Below, in pieces: positions 49,876 to 59,035 of a stretch of 64,000 nucleotides of DNA. The stretch covers positions 1,674,001 to 1,738,000 of the forward strand of contig NZ_CP063202.1 of assembly GCF_019904235.1 (NCBI RefSeq). The letters run 5' to 3'. The notes under the pieces are model-generated. The model was not told where the DNA came from, did not search any database, and worked only from the letters and a program-made list of their open reading frames with translations. Origin of the DNA: Erythrobacter sp. SCSIO 43205 (lineage in GTDB: Bacteria; Pseudomonadota; Alphaproteobacteria; Sphingomonadales; Sphingomonadaceae). The position numbers were made by a program, and so were the translations under genes. How positions within the stretch are numbered: the first letter of the stretch is position 1; every line of letters begins with the position of its first letter.

Positions 49876-52290
49876 ATGGACCACAGATTTATGACACAAA
49901 GCTACCCTCTCCTTCCGCTTCGCGACATTGTCGTCTTCCCCGGCATGGTCGTGCCCCTGTTCGTTGGCCGTGACAAATCCGTGGCCGCTCTTGAGGCGGC
50001 TATGGAAGCGTCCAAAGACATTTTCCTTCTCGCCCAGCTTGATCCCGCTTGCGATGATCCAGAAGGCGATGACCTTTATGATGTCGGCGTGGTGGCGCAG
50101 GTCTTGCAGATGCTCAAACTGCCCGATGGCACCGTGCGCGTGCTTGTCGAAGGGGCAGAGCGTGCCAAACTGACCGCGCTTCGTGAAGAGGGCGACTACG
50201 TCGTCTCAGACGTTGAACTGATTGAACCTGAAACCGTAGCCGGGACCGAAGTCACTGCCTTGATGCGTCAGGTGAGCGATCAGTTTGGCGAATATGCCAA
50301 ACTCAACAAGAAAATGGGCGAGGACAACGCGGTTGATCTCTCCGAAATCGACGATGCAGGTCAGCTCGCCGACACCATCGCAGCGGCCATCAGCGCGAAG
50401 GTTTCGGACAAGCAATCCATCCTGACAGAGCAAAGCCCGTTGAAGCGCCTCGAACTCGTCATGGCATTCATGGAAGGCGAGCTTTCGGTGCTTCAGGTCG
50501 AGCGCAAGATCCGTGGCCGCGTGAAGCGCCAGATGGAGAAAACGCAGCGCGAATATTACCTCAACGAACAGTTGAAGGCGATCCAGTCGGAGCTTGGCGG
50601 TTCTGACGACGGCGAGGGCGGTGATGAAATCGCTGAGCTTGCCAAGAAGATCGACGAAACAAAGCTTTCCAAAGAGGCTGAGGCCAAGGCGAAAGCCGAA
50701 CTCAAGAAACTGCGCGGGATGCAGCCGATGAGCGCTGAGGCGACCGTGGTGCGCAATTACCTCGACGTGTTGCTGGGCTTACCGTGGGGTAAGAAAAGCC
50801 GCATCAAGAAAGACATTCCAAAAGCGCAGGAAATCCTTGATGCCGATCACTATGGCCTTGAGAAGGTCAAGGATCGCATCATCGAATATCTCGCGGTTCA
50901 GGCGCGCACCAATAAATTGAAAGGTCCAATCCTGTGCCTCGTGGGCCCTCCCGGTGTGGGTAAGACCTCGCTCGGCAAGAGCATCGCCAAGGCGACGGGC
51001 CGCGAATTTGTGCGCCAGTCGCTTGGCGGGGTGCGCGATGAAGCGGAAATTCGCGGGCATAGGCGCACTTACATCGGCTCAATGCCGGGCAAGATCGTCA
51101 ACAATCTCAAGAAAGCAGGGACCAGCAATCCGCTGTTCCTCCTCGATGAGATCGACAAGCTTGGCCAGGACTTCCGCGGCGATCCGGCTTCGGCTTTGCT
51201 CGAAGTTCTCGACCCTGAGCAAAACGACAAGTTCCAGGACCATTATCTTGAGCTTGACCTCAACCTGTCTGACATCATGTTCGTGACCACCGCGAACAGT
51301 CTCGACTTGCCTCAGCCGTTGCTCGACCGGATGGAGATCATCCGCCTTGAAGGCTACACCGAGGATGAAAAGGTCGAAATCGCCAAGCGTCACCTTATCG
51401 GCAAGCAGGTCAAGGATCACGGCCTCAAGAAAGGCGAGTTCGAGCTCACCGAAGAGGGGCTTCGCGACCTTATCCGCTATTACACCCGCGAAGCCGGCGT
51501 TCGCACGCTGGAGCGCGAAATTGCGCGGCTGGCTCGCAAGAGCTTGCGCAAAATCCTTGAAAAAGAAGTCACAAGCGTCACCATTACGCCCGAAAACCTC
51601 GGCGAGTTTGCTGGCGTGCGCAAATTCAAGCACGGCATGAGCGAAGACGAAGCGCAAGTCGGCGCGGTCACCGGCCTTGCATGGACCAGCGTTGGCGGCG
51701 AGCTTCTCACCATCGAAAGCGTGACGACGCCCGGCAAAGGCGAGATCAAAACCACCGGTAAGCTTGGCGATGTGATGAATGAAAGCGTTGCCGCCGCCTT
51801 CTCTTTTGTAAAATCTCGCGCGCCCCAGTACGGAATCAAGCCCTCACTTTTCAGTCGTAAGAACGTTCACATTCACCTGCCCGAAGGGGCGGTGCCAAAG
51901 GATGGGCCAAGCGCCGGGATCGGCATGGTGACGAGCATTGTGTCCACCCTCACAGGTGCCAAGGTAAACCCGGATGTCGCTATGACTGGTGAGGTCACTT
52001 TGCGGGGCCGAGTGCTGGCGATTGGCGGGCTTAAAGAGAAACTTCTGGCGGCCTTGAGGGGCGGGATCACCAAGGTTCTTATTCCTGAAGAGAATGTCAA
52101 AGACCTCGCGGAAATCCCTGAAAACGTGAAGGAAGGCCTTGAGATTGTGCCGGTTGCGCACGTCGATGAAGTGCTTGAACACGCGCTTATCGACAAGGCC
52201 GGACCTATCGAATGGACGGAAGCCGATGACCTCGCACTGCACAGCGGAAGTGGTGCTGCTTCGGGTGGCACTGTACCCACCGCGCATTGA
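49876..52290 (+). CDS. lon: ATP-dependent Lon protease
   Basis: 804 residues from the ATG at 49876 (AAAGG before it; the next ATG at 49891 gives the form MTQSYPLLPLRD and is also likely). N-terminal substrate domain (LRDIVVFPGMVVPLFVGRDK), coiled coil, AAA+ module with Walker A GPPGVGKTSLGKSIA and Walker B PLFLLDEIDKLG, sensor RTLEREIARLARK, and protease domain with the Ser in PKDGPSAGIGMV and Lys in GGLKEKLLAALRGG. Degrades misfolded and regulatory proteins. hup follows, as in many bacteria. Confidence 0.97.
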   Translation: MDHRFMTQSYPLLPLRDIVVFPGMVVPLFVGRDKSVAALEAAMEASKDIFLLAQLDPACDDPEGDDLYDVGVVAQVLQMLKLPDGTVRVLVEGAERAKLTALREEGDYVVSDVELIEPETVAGTEVTALMRQVSDQFGEYAKLNKKMGEDNAVDLSEIDDAGQLADTIAAAISAKVSDKQSILTEQSPLKRLELVMAFMEGELSVLQVERKIRGRVKRQMEKTQREYYLNEQLKAIQSELGGSDDGEGGDEIAELAKKIDETKLSKEAEAKAKAELKKLRGMQPMSAEATVVRNYLDVLLGLPWGKKSRIKKDIPKAQEILDADHYGLEKVKDRIIEYLAVQARTNKLKGPILCLVGPPGVGKTSLGKSIAKATGREFVRQSLGGVRDEAEIRGHRRTYIGSMPGKIVNNLKKAGTSNPLFLLDEIDKLGQDFRGDPASALLEVLDPEQNDKFQDHYLELDLNLSDIMFVTTANSLDLPQPLLDRMEIIRLEGYTEDEKVEIAKRHLIGKQVKDHGLKKGEFELTEEGLRDLIRYYTREAGVRTLEREIARLARKSLRKILEKEVTSVTITPENLGEFAGVRKFKHGMSEDEAQVGAVTGLAWTSVGGELLTIESVTTPGKGEIKTTGKLGDVMNESVAAAFSFVKSRAPQYGIKPSLFSRKNVHIHLPEGAVPKDGPSAGIGMVTSIVSTLTGAKVNPDVAMTGEVTLRGRVLAIGGLKEKLLAALRGGITKVLIPEENVKDLAEIPENVKEGLEIVPVAHVDEVLEHALIDKAGPIEWTEADDLALHSGSGAASGGTVPTAH

Positions 52291-52551
52291 ACCACAACGC
52301 AACTGCGTAACTGCTCTGACCAGGGTATCGCTGCAAAATTGTTGCGGTACGAAAGCTGCGGGCTGACCACGCCTTATTTCATCCCATCTCACCGCGCAGG
52401 TGTGCGCCACCTGCGTTGCATCGCGCGCGCATTATGTTTTTTGCCATATTTGCCTTTGACACAGCCGCCGAAAACGGCTCAGTTCGGCGGCTTCCAAGGG
52501 GGGCGATTCACTTAGGACAAATCTCGTAAAGAGAAAGAGGGGTACGACGTA
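52291..52551. promoter_or_regulatory. lon-hup intergenic region with hairpin
   Basis: 261 bases. TTGACA at 52456-52461 is a perfect -35 element, though no good -10 follows at 17 bases. Immediately downstream GCCGCCGAA (52464-52472) and TTCGGCGGC (52483-52491) form a perfect 9-base stem with a 10-base loop; there is no T run, so it is either a lon end hairpin or part of the hup leader. AGAGGGGTAC precedes the hup ATG. Confidence 0.45.
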
Positions 52552-52824
52552 ATGAATAAGAACGATCTGATAAGCGCGGTCGCTGAAACCAGCGGTCTTT
52601 CAAAAAGCGATGCCGCGAATGCAGTCGAGGGTGTGTTCGAAGCAATTCAAAAAGCGCTTGCAGATGGCGACGAAGTGCGTTTGGTCGGATTTGGCACCTT
52701 TGCGGTGGCAAAGCGCAAGGCTTCGATGGGCCGCAACCCACGCACTGGCGAACCGATGCCAATCAAGGCGTCGAACCAACCAAAGTTCAAAGCGGGCAAG
52801 GGTTTGAAAGACGCGGTGAACTAA
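52552..52824 (+). CDS. hup: DNA-binding protein HU
   Basis: 90 residues, the exact HU length. MNKNDLISAVAETSGLSKSD, DAANAVEGVFEAIQKALADG, VRLVGFGTFAVAKRKASMGR, and NPRTGEPMPIKASNQPKFKA give the dimerisation helices and DNA-binding arm with its Pro. Compacts DNA. A strong terminator follows. Confidence 0.97.
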   Translation: MNKNDLISAVAETSGLSKSDAANAVEGVFEAIQKALADGDEVRLVGFGTFAVAKRKASMGRNPRTGEPMPIKASNQPKFKAGKGLKDAVN

Positions 52825-52885
52825 ATTCAATAGCGTCCCTTGCTTGGGCCGATCGCCTGATAAGAGCGAGCGGCAATAGCCAAAT

Positions 52886-52922
52886 AAAAACCCCTCCAGC
52901 GGCGGCTGGCGGGGTTTTTCTT
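52886..52922. terminator. Bidirectional intrinsic terminator
   Basis: AAAAACCCC, then TCCAGC, a GGCG loop, GCTGG, CGGGGTTTTT: an 11-base stem with one mismatch and U tracts on both strands. It ends hup (rightward) and the lipoprotein gene (leftward). Confidence 0.92.
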
Positions 52923-52951
52923 TTGGAGTGGCCAGAAAGCGGCAGTCGCGC

Positions 52952-53842
52952 CTATCTCGACAGGTCGATAAGGGCCGTAGGCGCCGCCTTGGTGCGCGGT
53001 GAAATATCCCACACCAGCATTTGACCCGTTGGCGTCGGGTTTGCCCCTTCATCGGTGTTGTTGGCTCTGATCTGACCATTGGTGACGATCGTGAACGTGC
53101 CTTCAAGCGTTGGAACGTCGGGCATATCAGGACCATTGGCTGATTGCCCTGCCATTGCGGCCATACCGCCAAGGCCAGCCATACTGCCCATCATCGAGCC
53201 CATGGGATTGCCTTCGTTCTGAGAGGAAAAGCCAGGCGCATTCACCCGCACAACGCCGCCTTCGCGAAGGATGATCTGGACAAAGGGATTGGTGGATGGA
53301 AAGCCTTCAATCACAGGGAACATGAAATCGTGGCTGAGCGTGCCGCTCACCGAATACCGCACGTCAAAGACGCCATCGCCTTTGTCGACCACGCTTTCCC
53401 AACCCTTTTGACGCGAAAGCAGCTCAACCAATTCAGCCGAAGCCTGTGGATCGCTGGGGTCAATGCCGCCCATCATCGCCGACATCTGCTGCGCTTGTTC
53501 CTGAGCTTTTGCAGCGCGGATTGGGGCGTTCATTTCCCACACTTCGCGTTGCTCTGCGATTTCCGCAGCGGTGCATTCGCGGCTTTCGTAGGTTTGCGCA
53601 TCATAACAATCGTCGGCCTCAAATTCCTCGCTCGCCGCGCCCATTTCGGCAAGGTTTGCAAGGCCAAGGAAGAATATTTCGCCGTCATAAGTGAAGGTGA
53701 AGCGATCTTCGTCCATCAGAACAAGCTCAGAGGTAAACTTGCCAGGCGTCATAAAACACCCGGTCAAGAGCAGCGACAGGCTGGCGATCAGAGCGGCCGC
53801 TAGGCTACGCGTCCCGGTCAGTGTTCGTGTATTAGCAGTCAT
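52952..53842 (-). CDS. Probable lipoprotein, unknown function
   Basis: 296 residues. Signal peptide with lipobox LLLTGCF (Cys near residue 29), so anchored in a membrane. The mature part begins with KFTSELVLMDEDRFTFTYDG, has a Cys pair (DDCYDAQTYESRECTAAE), and a Met/Gly-rich stretch (GSMMGSMAGLGGMAAMAGQ) in the last third, followed by a beta-rich end (GTFTIVTNGQIRANNTDEGA). No known domain recognised; the tail is reminiscent of sphingomonad-only periplasmic proteins. It shares the terminator with hup. Confidence 0.7.
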   Translation of the reverse strand: MTANTRTLTGTRSLAAALIASLSLLLTGCFMTPGKFTSELVLMDEDRFTFTYDGEIFFLGLANLAEMGAASEEFEADDCYDAQTYESRECTAAEIAEQREVWEMNAPIRAAKAQEQAQQMSAMMGGIDPSDPQASAELVELLSRQKGWESVVDKGDGVFDVRYSVSGTLSHDFMFPVIEGFPSTNPFVQIILREGGVVRVNAPGFSSQNEGNPMGSMMGSMAGLGGMAAMAGQSANGPDMPDVPTLEGTFTIVTNGQIRANNTDEGANPTPTGQMLVWDISPRTKAAPTALIDLSR

Positions 53843-53868
53843 GATGTGTCCCCCGATACAGCGCGCAG

Positions 53869-54666
53869 CTATTGCGGCGTGCGTGTGGCTACAGCGTATA
53901 ATGCAATAGCGGCTGCATTAGAAACGTTAAGACTTTCAATATCGGATGAGATCGGCAGCTTGGCGAGGGTGTCGCAATGCTGCTCGATATTGTGCCTCAT
54001 GCCTTCGCCTTCGGCGCCAAGCACGATGGCAATCGGGCCGGTGGTAAGGCTCTCGGCTAGCGTCGCCTGTGCCTCTCCGGTCATGCCGATACGCCAATAG
54101 CCAGCCTCGGCAAGCTCATCCATTGCGCGAGCAAGATTGACGACGCGCACCCAGGGAACCGTCTCAAGCGCACCGCTGGCCGATTTTGCCAGTACGCCGC
54201 CTTCGGGCGGGGCGTGGCGATCCTGTGTGACGATGCAGGCTGCGCCAAATGCGGCTGCGGAACGGAGGATTGCGCCGACGTTGTGCGGATCGGTCACTTG
54301 ATCGAGAATAACCACCGGGCGCGCCGGGTCGCCGTTTGCCACTTCGTCGAGGAATACATCGGCCAAAGGTTCACACTCAAGCACAAGCCCCTGATGAGGC
54401 GCATCCTTGGCAACAAGCCGTGCAAGATCGGTCACATCGGCGTATTCGACGGGAAAATCATGGGGAAGCTCGCCATCAAGGCTTTCGATCCCCTCGCGTG
54501 TTGCCCACAGCTTGCGGTGCTGGCGCGCAGGGTTTTTGAGGGCAGCCTCAACCGGGTGACGGCCCCAAAGGCGAACATAGCCCGCGGTCCCTTTGCCAGA
54601 GCCGCGCCCGCCTTTCATGCGGCCTGCACGGCCTCGTAAAGCCTTCTTGCGATCGCCTTTTGCCAT
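53869..54666 (-). CDS. 23S rRNA 2'-O-ribose methyltransferase, RlmB/TrmH type
   Basis: 265 residues. SPOUT-class knot: VILDQVTDPHNVGAILRSAA, IVLGAEGEGMRHNIEQHCDT and IESLNVSNAAAIALYAVATR. The N-terminal substrate-binding domain starts at LWGRHPVEAALKNPARQHRK after a basic 25-residue lead. RlmB (G2251 of 23S rRNA) is the likeliest assignment; a TrmH-type tRNA target cannot be excluded. Leftward, upstream of the lipoprotein gene. Confidence 0.9.
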   Translation of the reverse strand: MAKGDRKKALRGRAGRMKGGRGSGKGTAGYVRLWGRHPVEAALKNPARQHRKLWATREGIESLDGELPHDFPVEYADVTDLARLVAKDAPHQGLVLECEPLADVFLDEVANGDPARPVVILDQVTDPHNVGAILRSAAAFGAACIVTQDRHAPPEGGVLAKSASGALETVPWVRVVNLARAMDELAEAGYWRIGMTGEAQATLAESLTTGPIAIVLGAEGEGMRHNIEQHCDTLAKLPISSDIESLNVSNAAAIALYAVATRTPQ

Positions 54667-54826
54667 AAAATCCCGAACTTATTGTGTGTCTGATAGGGCC
54701 CTTTGCCAGTACCCCCATTGACAGGCAAGCACAGCTTCGCCAAAGGGGCGCCTCTCGGCAACGAGGCTGCGTGCCTCGCTTCATTGAAAGAGCGCTTCCC
54801 AAGAGCTCAATTCAAGGCCCATGTGT

Positions 54827-54912
54827 GGACAGGTGGCCGAGTGGTTAAAGGCAGCAGACTGTAAATCTGCCCGCGCAAGCGTACGCTGGTTCGAATCCAG
54901 CCCTGTCCACCA
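54827..54912 (+). tRNA. tRNA-Tyr (anticodon GUA)
   Basis: 86 nt including encoded CCA, with the long variable arm of class II tRNAs (CCCGCGCAAGCGTAC). Acceptor GGACAGG pairs with CCTGTCC, discriminator A. The anticodon loop CTGTAAA gives GTA. Confidence 0.95.
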
Positions 54913-55130
54913 TCATGGCCTTCACCGTGCTTCACCCGATTTGGCTTGCGAACATCGCCTCGTGTTTCGGGATAATCCTGAATGCTTTTTGCCGTCTTCA
55001 TCGATTGGGAAAAGGCTCTGCGACGCTTTTGTGACGCGAGCTGCCGAAAAGAAATGTTTCTGACTTCAAAGTGAAGCGAAGCGGACAAAAACCCGTCGTA
55101 GTTCGCGCTCACCTTAGGAGGGCGATTACG

Positions 55131-57941
55131 ATGAAACTGAAGTCTGTACTTTTCGCAAGCGCTGCATTCGCGGCGGTATCGATGCCTGTAGCAGCTCTTG
55201 CCGGCGATGTTCGCGGTACGGTCGCTGATGCGGACAACACGGTCGCGGTTCGCGCTGCACAAGTGCGTATTGTCGAGCTTGACCGCTCAGTCACAACAGA
55301 GCGCGATGGCAGCTTCTATTTTGGAGGTGTTCCGGCTGGCGAATACACTCTGGAAGTGCGTTACATCGGCGCGGCGCCGCAGACGCAGACCGTCACCGTT
55401 TCACAAGACGGCACCGCCACAGTGAACATTGCTCTGATGCGCGAAGGCTCTGACAACATCCTTGTGATCGGGCAGATCGCAAACCAGGCTTCAGCCCTTT
55501 CTCGCAAGCGCGCTAACGATGGGGTGAGCGACATCCTGACCCGCGATGCGATCGGCCAGTTTCCTGACCAGAATGTTGCAGAATCGCTGCGCCGCCTTCC
55601 GGGTGTGAACGTCCTTAACGATCAGGGCGAGGGACGCTTTGTATCGGTTCGCGGACTTGACCCGACGCTTAATGCAACATCGATCAACGGTGTTCGTCTG
55701 CCGTCACCTGAAAGTGACATTCGCGCGGTTGCCCTTGATGTTGTGTCCTCTGACATTATCGAATCGATCGAAGTCAAAAAGTCGCTCACACCGGACATGG
55801 ACGCTGACACTATCGGCGCATCCATCGAGATCGAGACGACCAGCGCGTTTGACCGGAAAGACGATCTCTATGTCGTCTCAATCGGTGGCAGCTACAACGA
55901 CTACGCCAACGAACTCACCCCTGATCTAAGCGCGGATTTTTCGACTCGTTTGAGCGACAATTTCGGCGTGTCAGGCGGTATTTCTTTCTACAATCGCCAG
56001 TTTGAAACCGACAATATCGAAGCGGACGATTGGGAAGAGGATGGCCTTATTTACGCTGAAGAAATCCAATATCGCGATTATGATGTCGAGCGTGAACGCA
56101 TCAGCGCGACACTCGGTTTTGATTACAAAGCAGGCGACAGCACCGAGCTTTACCTGAAAGGCATTTGGAGCCAGTTCGACGATCAGGAATTTCGTCGCCG
56201 CCTGACCTTTGACCTAGGCGATGCAGGTGTTGACGGGACAGGCGCTGCGCCTGTTTACAACGATGATGAGGCCATCACCGTTGAGCGCGATGTGAAAGAC
56301 CGCTTTGAGCGTCAGCGCATCCGCTCTATCGTATTTGGCGGGGAAAGCGATTGGGGCGAATGGTTCGCTGACTATTCGGTGAGCTATGCCAAATCGACCG
56401 AATTTGAAAATGGCAGCGTCGATCCAACCCAATTCGAGCGCGAGTTTGAAGCTGAAGGTCTGCAAGTAGGCTTCGACTATTCCGATCCGCGCGTGCCGCT
56501 CTATTCGGTGCTTGCCGATCCGACTGGCGATTTCTTCAATGCTGCGGCTTACGAGTTGAACGACGTGGAACTGACCGTTCTTTCTGACAGCGAAGACGAA
56601 GAATACGCAGCACAATTCGACATTGGCCGCAGGATTTATGGCGATGCGGGCACTCTGACGCTTCAGGCCGGTTTTAAAGGACGCTGGCGTGAGAAAAGCT
56701 TCAATGGTGAGATCGAGTTCTACGAAAACGACAACTACACCCTTGCTGATGCTTTGGGCGTAGGTCCGACCTATCGCATCACCGATCTTGCCCCGCTTCC
56801 CGGTCTGACCGAGGCGACCGCTTTCTTCCGGTCGAACTTCAACGCGTTCGAGCTTCAGGAAATCGACAGCCAGTTTGATTCAGCCGTCTCCGACTTTGCC
56901 GTCGAAGAAGACATCCTTGCCGCCTATTTCATGGGGCGCTGGGAAAGCAGCGATGTGACTGTGATTGCGGGTGTGCGTTATGAAGACACCTCCAACACAT
57001 TGGCGGGCAATGACGTTTTGCTGGTGGAAGAGGATGGCACCCTGCCGAGCGGCGCAATTGCCACCGATGACACGGTGATCGTCACGCCAACTGTGACGCA
57101 GCGCGACTACGATCACTGGCTGCCGAGCATCAACGTGCGCTATGAAGCGGCGGACGATCTGATCCTGCGCTTTGCCGGTTATCGCAGCCTCGTGCGTCCC
57201 GGTCCGTTCCAACAGGCGCCGCGTATCACTGTTGAGGAAGCCGATGATGGTGAGCGCGAAGGCGAGTTCGGCAACCCCGGTCTTTTGCCCACAGAGGCGT
57301 GGAACATTGATGCGGCGATCGAATATTATATGCCCAACAATGGCGCGATTTTCGCCTCGCTTTTCTACAAGAGCATTGATGATTTCATTGTTGAGCAAAA
57401 CTTCGACAATGGCGGGACCTTCAACGGTGTCACCTTTGATGAAGCGACGATCTTCACCAATGGCGATGAAGGCGAGATTTTTGGCGCTGAGATTGGCTTT
57501 GCGCAAGCTTTGACCGGCCCGCTTGATGGGTTCGTTGTCCAAGCGAACTACACCTTCACTGATGCCAGCGGCACAATCACAACGGTCGAAAGCGACGGCC
57601 CGCGCGATATTGATCTGCCCGCAACGTCAAAGCACACTGCGAACTTCTCGCTCGGCTATGACAAAGGGCCATTCGATATTCGCCTGTCAGGCACGTATCG
57701 CGATGGCTATCTCGATGAGCTGTCAGACGAGGCTGATCTTGACCGTTATGTTGACAACCACTTCCAACTGGATCTCAGCGCAAAATACCGCGTTACCGAC
57801 AAAATCCAGCTCTATTACGAGTGGGTGAACATCAACGATGCCAAATACTTCGCGTTTAACCGGTTGGGCGGTCAGGAGAATCTTCTGCAATATGAAGAGT
57901 ATAATTGGACCATGAAGTTTGGCGCGCGGGTGACGTTCTGA
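55131..57941 (+). CDS. TonB-dependent receptor with N-terminal carboxypeptidase-like domain (phytase-linked)
   Basis: 936 residues from the ATG with AGGAGGG upstream. Signal peptide to about 25 (SMPVAALA), then a carboxypeptidase-regulatory-like beta domain (25-105, GDVRGTVADADNTVAVRAAQ, GSFYFGGVPAGEYTLEVRYI), plug (115-260, GVSDILTRDAIGQFPDQNVA, SLRRLPGVNVL, RFVSVRGLDPTLNATSINGV) and a barrel ending NWTMKFGARVTF. Caulobacter/Sphingomonas-style receptor. Its stop overlaps the phytase start (TGATG), so the pair is translationally coupled, and the likely cargo is phytate or its products. Confidence 0.92.
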   Translation: MKLKSVLFASAAFAAVSMPVAALAGDVRGTVADADNTVAVRAAQVRIVELDRSVTTERDGSFYFGGVPAGEYTLEVRYIGAAPQTQTVTVSQDGTATVNIALMREGSDNILVIGQIANQASALSRKRANDGVSDILTRDAIGQFPDQNVAESLRRLPGVNVLNDQGEGRFVSVRGLDPTLNATSINGVRLPSPESDIRAVALDVVSSDIIESIEVKKSLTPDMDADTIGASIEIETTSAFDRKDDLYVVSIGGSYNDYANELTPDLSADFSTRLSDNFGVSGGISFYNRQFETDNIEADDWEEDGLIYAEEIQYRDYDVERERISATLGFDYKAGDSTELYLKGIWSQFDDQEFRRRLTFDLGDAGVDGTGAAPVYNDDEAITVERDVKDRFERQRIRSIVFGGESDWGEWFADYSVSYAKSTEFENGSVDPTQFEREFEAEGLQVGFDYSDPRVPLYSVLADPTGDFFNAAAYELNDVELTVLSDSEDEEYAAQFDIGRRIYGDAGTLTLQAGFKGRWREKSFNGEIEFYENDNYTLADALGVGPTYRITDLAPLPGLTEATAFFRSNFNAFELQEIDSQFDSAVSDFAVEEDILAAYFMGRWESSDVTVIAGVRYEDTSNTLAGNDVLLVEEDGTLPSGAIATDDTVIVTPTVTQRDYDHWLPSINVRYEAADDLILRFAGYRSLVRPGPFQQAPRITVEEADDGEREGEFGNPGLLPTEAWNIDAAIEYYMPNNGAIFASLFYKSIDDFIVEQNFDNGGTFNGVTFDEATIFTNGDEGEIFGAEIGFAQALTGPLDGFVVQANYTFTDASGTITTVESDGPRDIDLPATSKHTANFSLGYDKGPFDIRLSGTYRDGYLDELSDEADLDRYVDNHFQLDLSAKYRVTDKIQLYYEWVNINDAKYFAFNRLGGQENLLQYEEYNWTMKFGARVTF

Positions 57942-58975
57942 TGACCTCCAATTTCAAGCTTCTTTCCGCAACAGCCCTGGGAATGGTTGCCGCTTGTGCA
58001 ACCGTTCCAATCTACGGTGATCCTGCAGTTTCGGTCAGCGCCACCGCGCAGACCGAGCCTGTCGGCACTGCGAATGAGGATGCAGCCGATGACCCGGCGA
58101 TCTGGCGCAATAAGAGCGATCCAGCGGCCAGCCTGATCGTTGCGACCGACAAGAAGGCAGGACTTTACGTCTATGACCTTGAAGGCAATGTGCGCAGCTT
58201 CCTGCGCGCAGGGCTCCTCAACAATGTCGATCTCATCACTCTTGACGATGGCATGGTTCTGGTCGCGGCAAGTGACCGGGGCGATCCCGTCAACGCCAAG
58301 ATTTTGCTCGCATCGCTTGATACGACCACTGGCACCTTGAGCGAAATCACGCGGGTCGATGCAGGGCAAGGCGAGGCATACGGTTTTTGCATGGGGGAAA
58401 CCCTCGAAGATGGCTCTGTCACTATGTACAGCCCGATCAAGGACGGGCGCATCGCGCTTAACATTGTAAAGCGCGATGCTGATGGTTGGTCGAGCGAAAC
58501 GAACACCTTTGCAAGCGTCCCAACCCAGCCCGAAGGATGCGTGTTCGACCCACGCACACGCTCGCTTTACGTGGGTGAGGAAGTGGCTGGCATTTGGCGG
58601 TTTGACGTCGATACAGGCGAGGGCGACCTTGTGGCGGCAGTCGATAACAAAACACTTGTCGCCGATGTTGAAGGGCTTGCCCTTGCACCTGAAGGCAAAG
58701 ATGGCGGCTATCTGGTCGCATCAAGCCAAGGCGACAATGCTTACGCGGTTTACGCCCTGCCGGACATGAAGGCGGTCGGCCGTTTCCGCATTGGTGAAAG
58801 CGCGGTGGGATCAGCTGAAGAAACGGACGGAATTGAACTGGCGCTGGGTGATTTTGGCCCAGCCTATCCAAACGGCCTGTTCGTGGCGCAAGACGGCGAT
58901 AATCGCCCCGAAGCGCAAAACTTCAAGATGGTATCCTGGCAGTCCATTCTCGAAGCTGTGAAGCGGGGCGAGTAA
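57941..58975 (+). CDS. Beta-propeller phytase, lipoprotein
   Basis: 344 residues. Signal peptide with lipobox-like MVAACAT (Cys near residue 19), so probably attached to the outer membrane. Beta-propeller phytase (3-phytase) pattern: EDAADDPAIWRNKSDPAASL, VATDKKAGLYVYDLEGNVRS, EAYGFCMGETLEDGSVTMYS, VFDPRTRSLYVGEEVAGIWR and VADVEGLALAPEGKDGGYLV. The repeated acidic loops bind calcium, which bridges to phytate. It would release phosphate from phytate at the surface for uptake through the adjacent TonB receptor. Confidence 0.93.
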   Translation: MTSNFKLLSATALGMVAACATVPIYGDPAVSVSATAQTEPVGTANEDAADDPAIWRNKSDPAASLIVATDKKAGLYVYDLEGNVRSFLRAGLLNNVDLITLDDGMVLVAASDRGDPVNAKILLASLDTTTGTLSEITRVDAGQGEAYGFCMGETLEDGSVTMYSPIKDGRIALNIVKRDADGWSSETNTFASVPTQPEGCVFDPRTRSLYVGEEVAGIWRFDVDTGEGDLVAAVDNKTLVADVEGLALAPEGKDGGYLVASSQGDNAYAVYALPDMKAVGRFRIGESAVGSAEETDGIELALGDFGPAYPNGLFVAQDGDNRPEAQNFKMVSWQSILEAVKRGE

Positions 58976-59035
58976 GGGGTCGCACGCAGGGCTTTCTTGC
59001 CAATCTTCGGCGCCTCACTCACAAGTGCGTTTGTA

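Noticed and set aside
54913-55130. Pho box upstream of the phytase-linked receptor
   Set aside because: No pair of CTGTCAT-like repeats at the right spacing; only single weak words.
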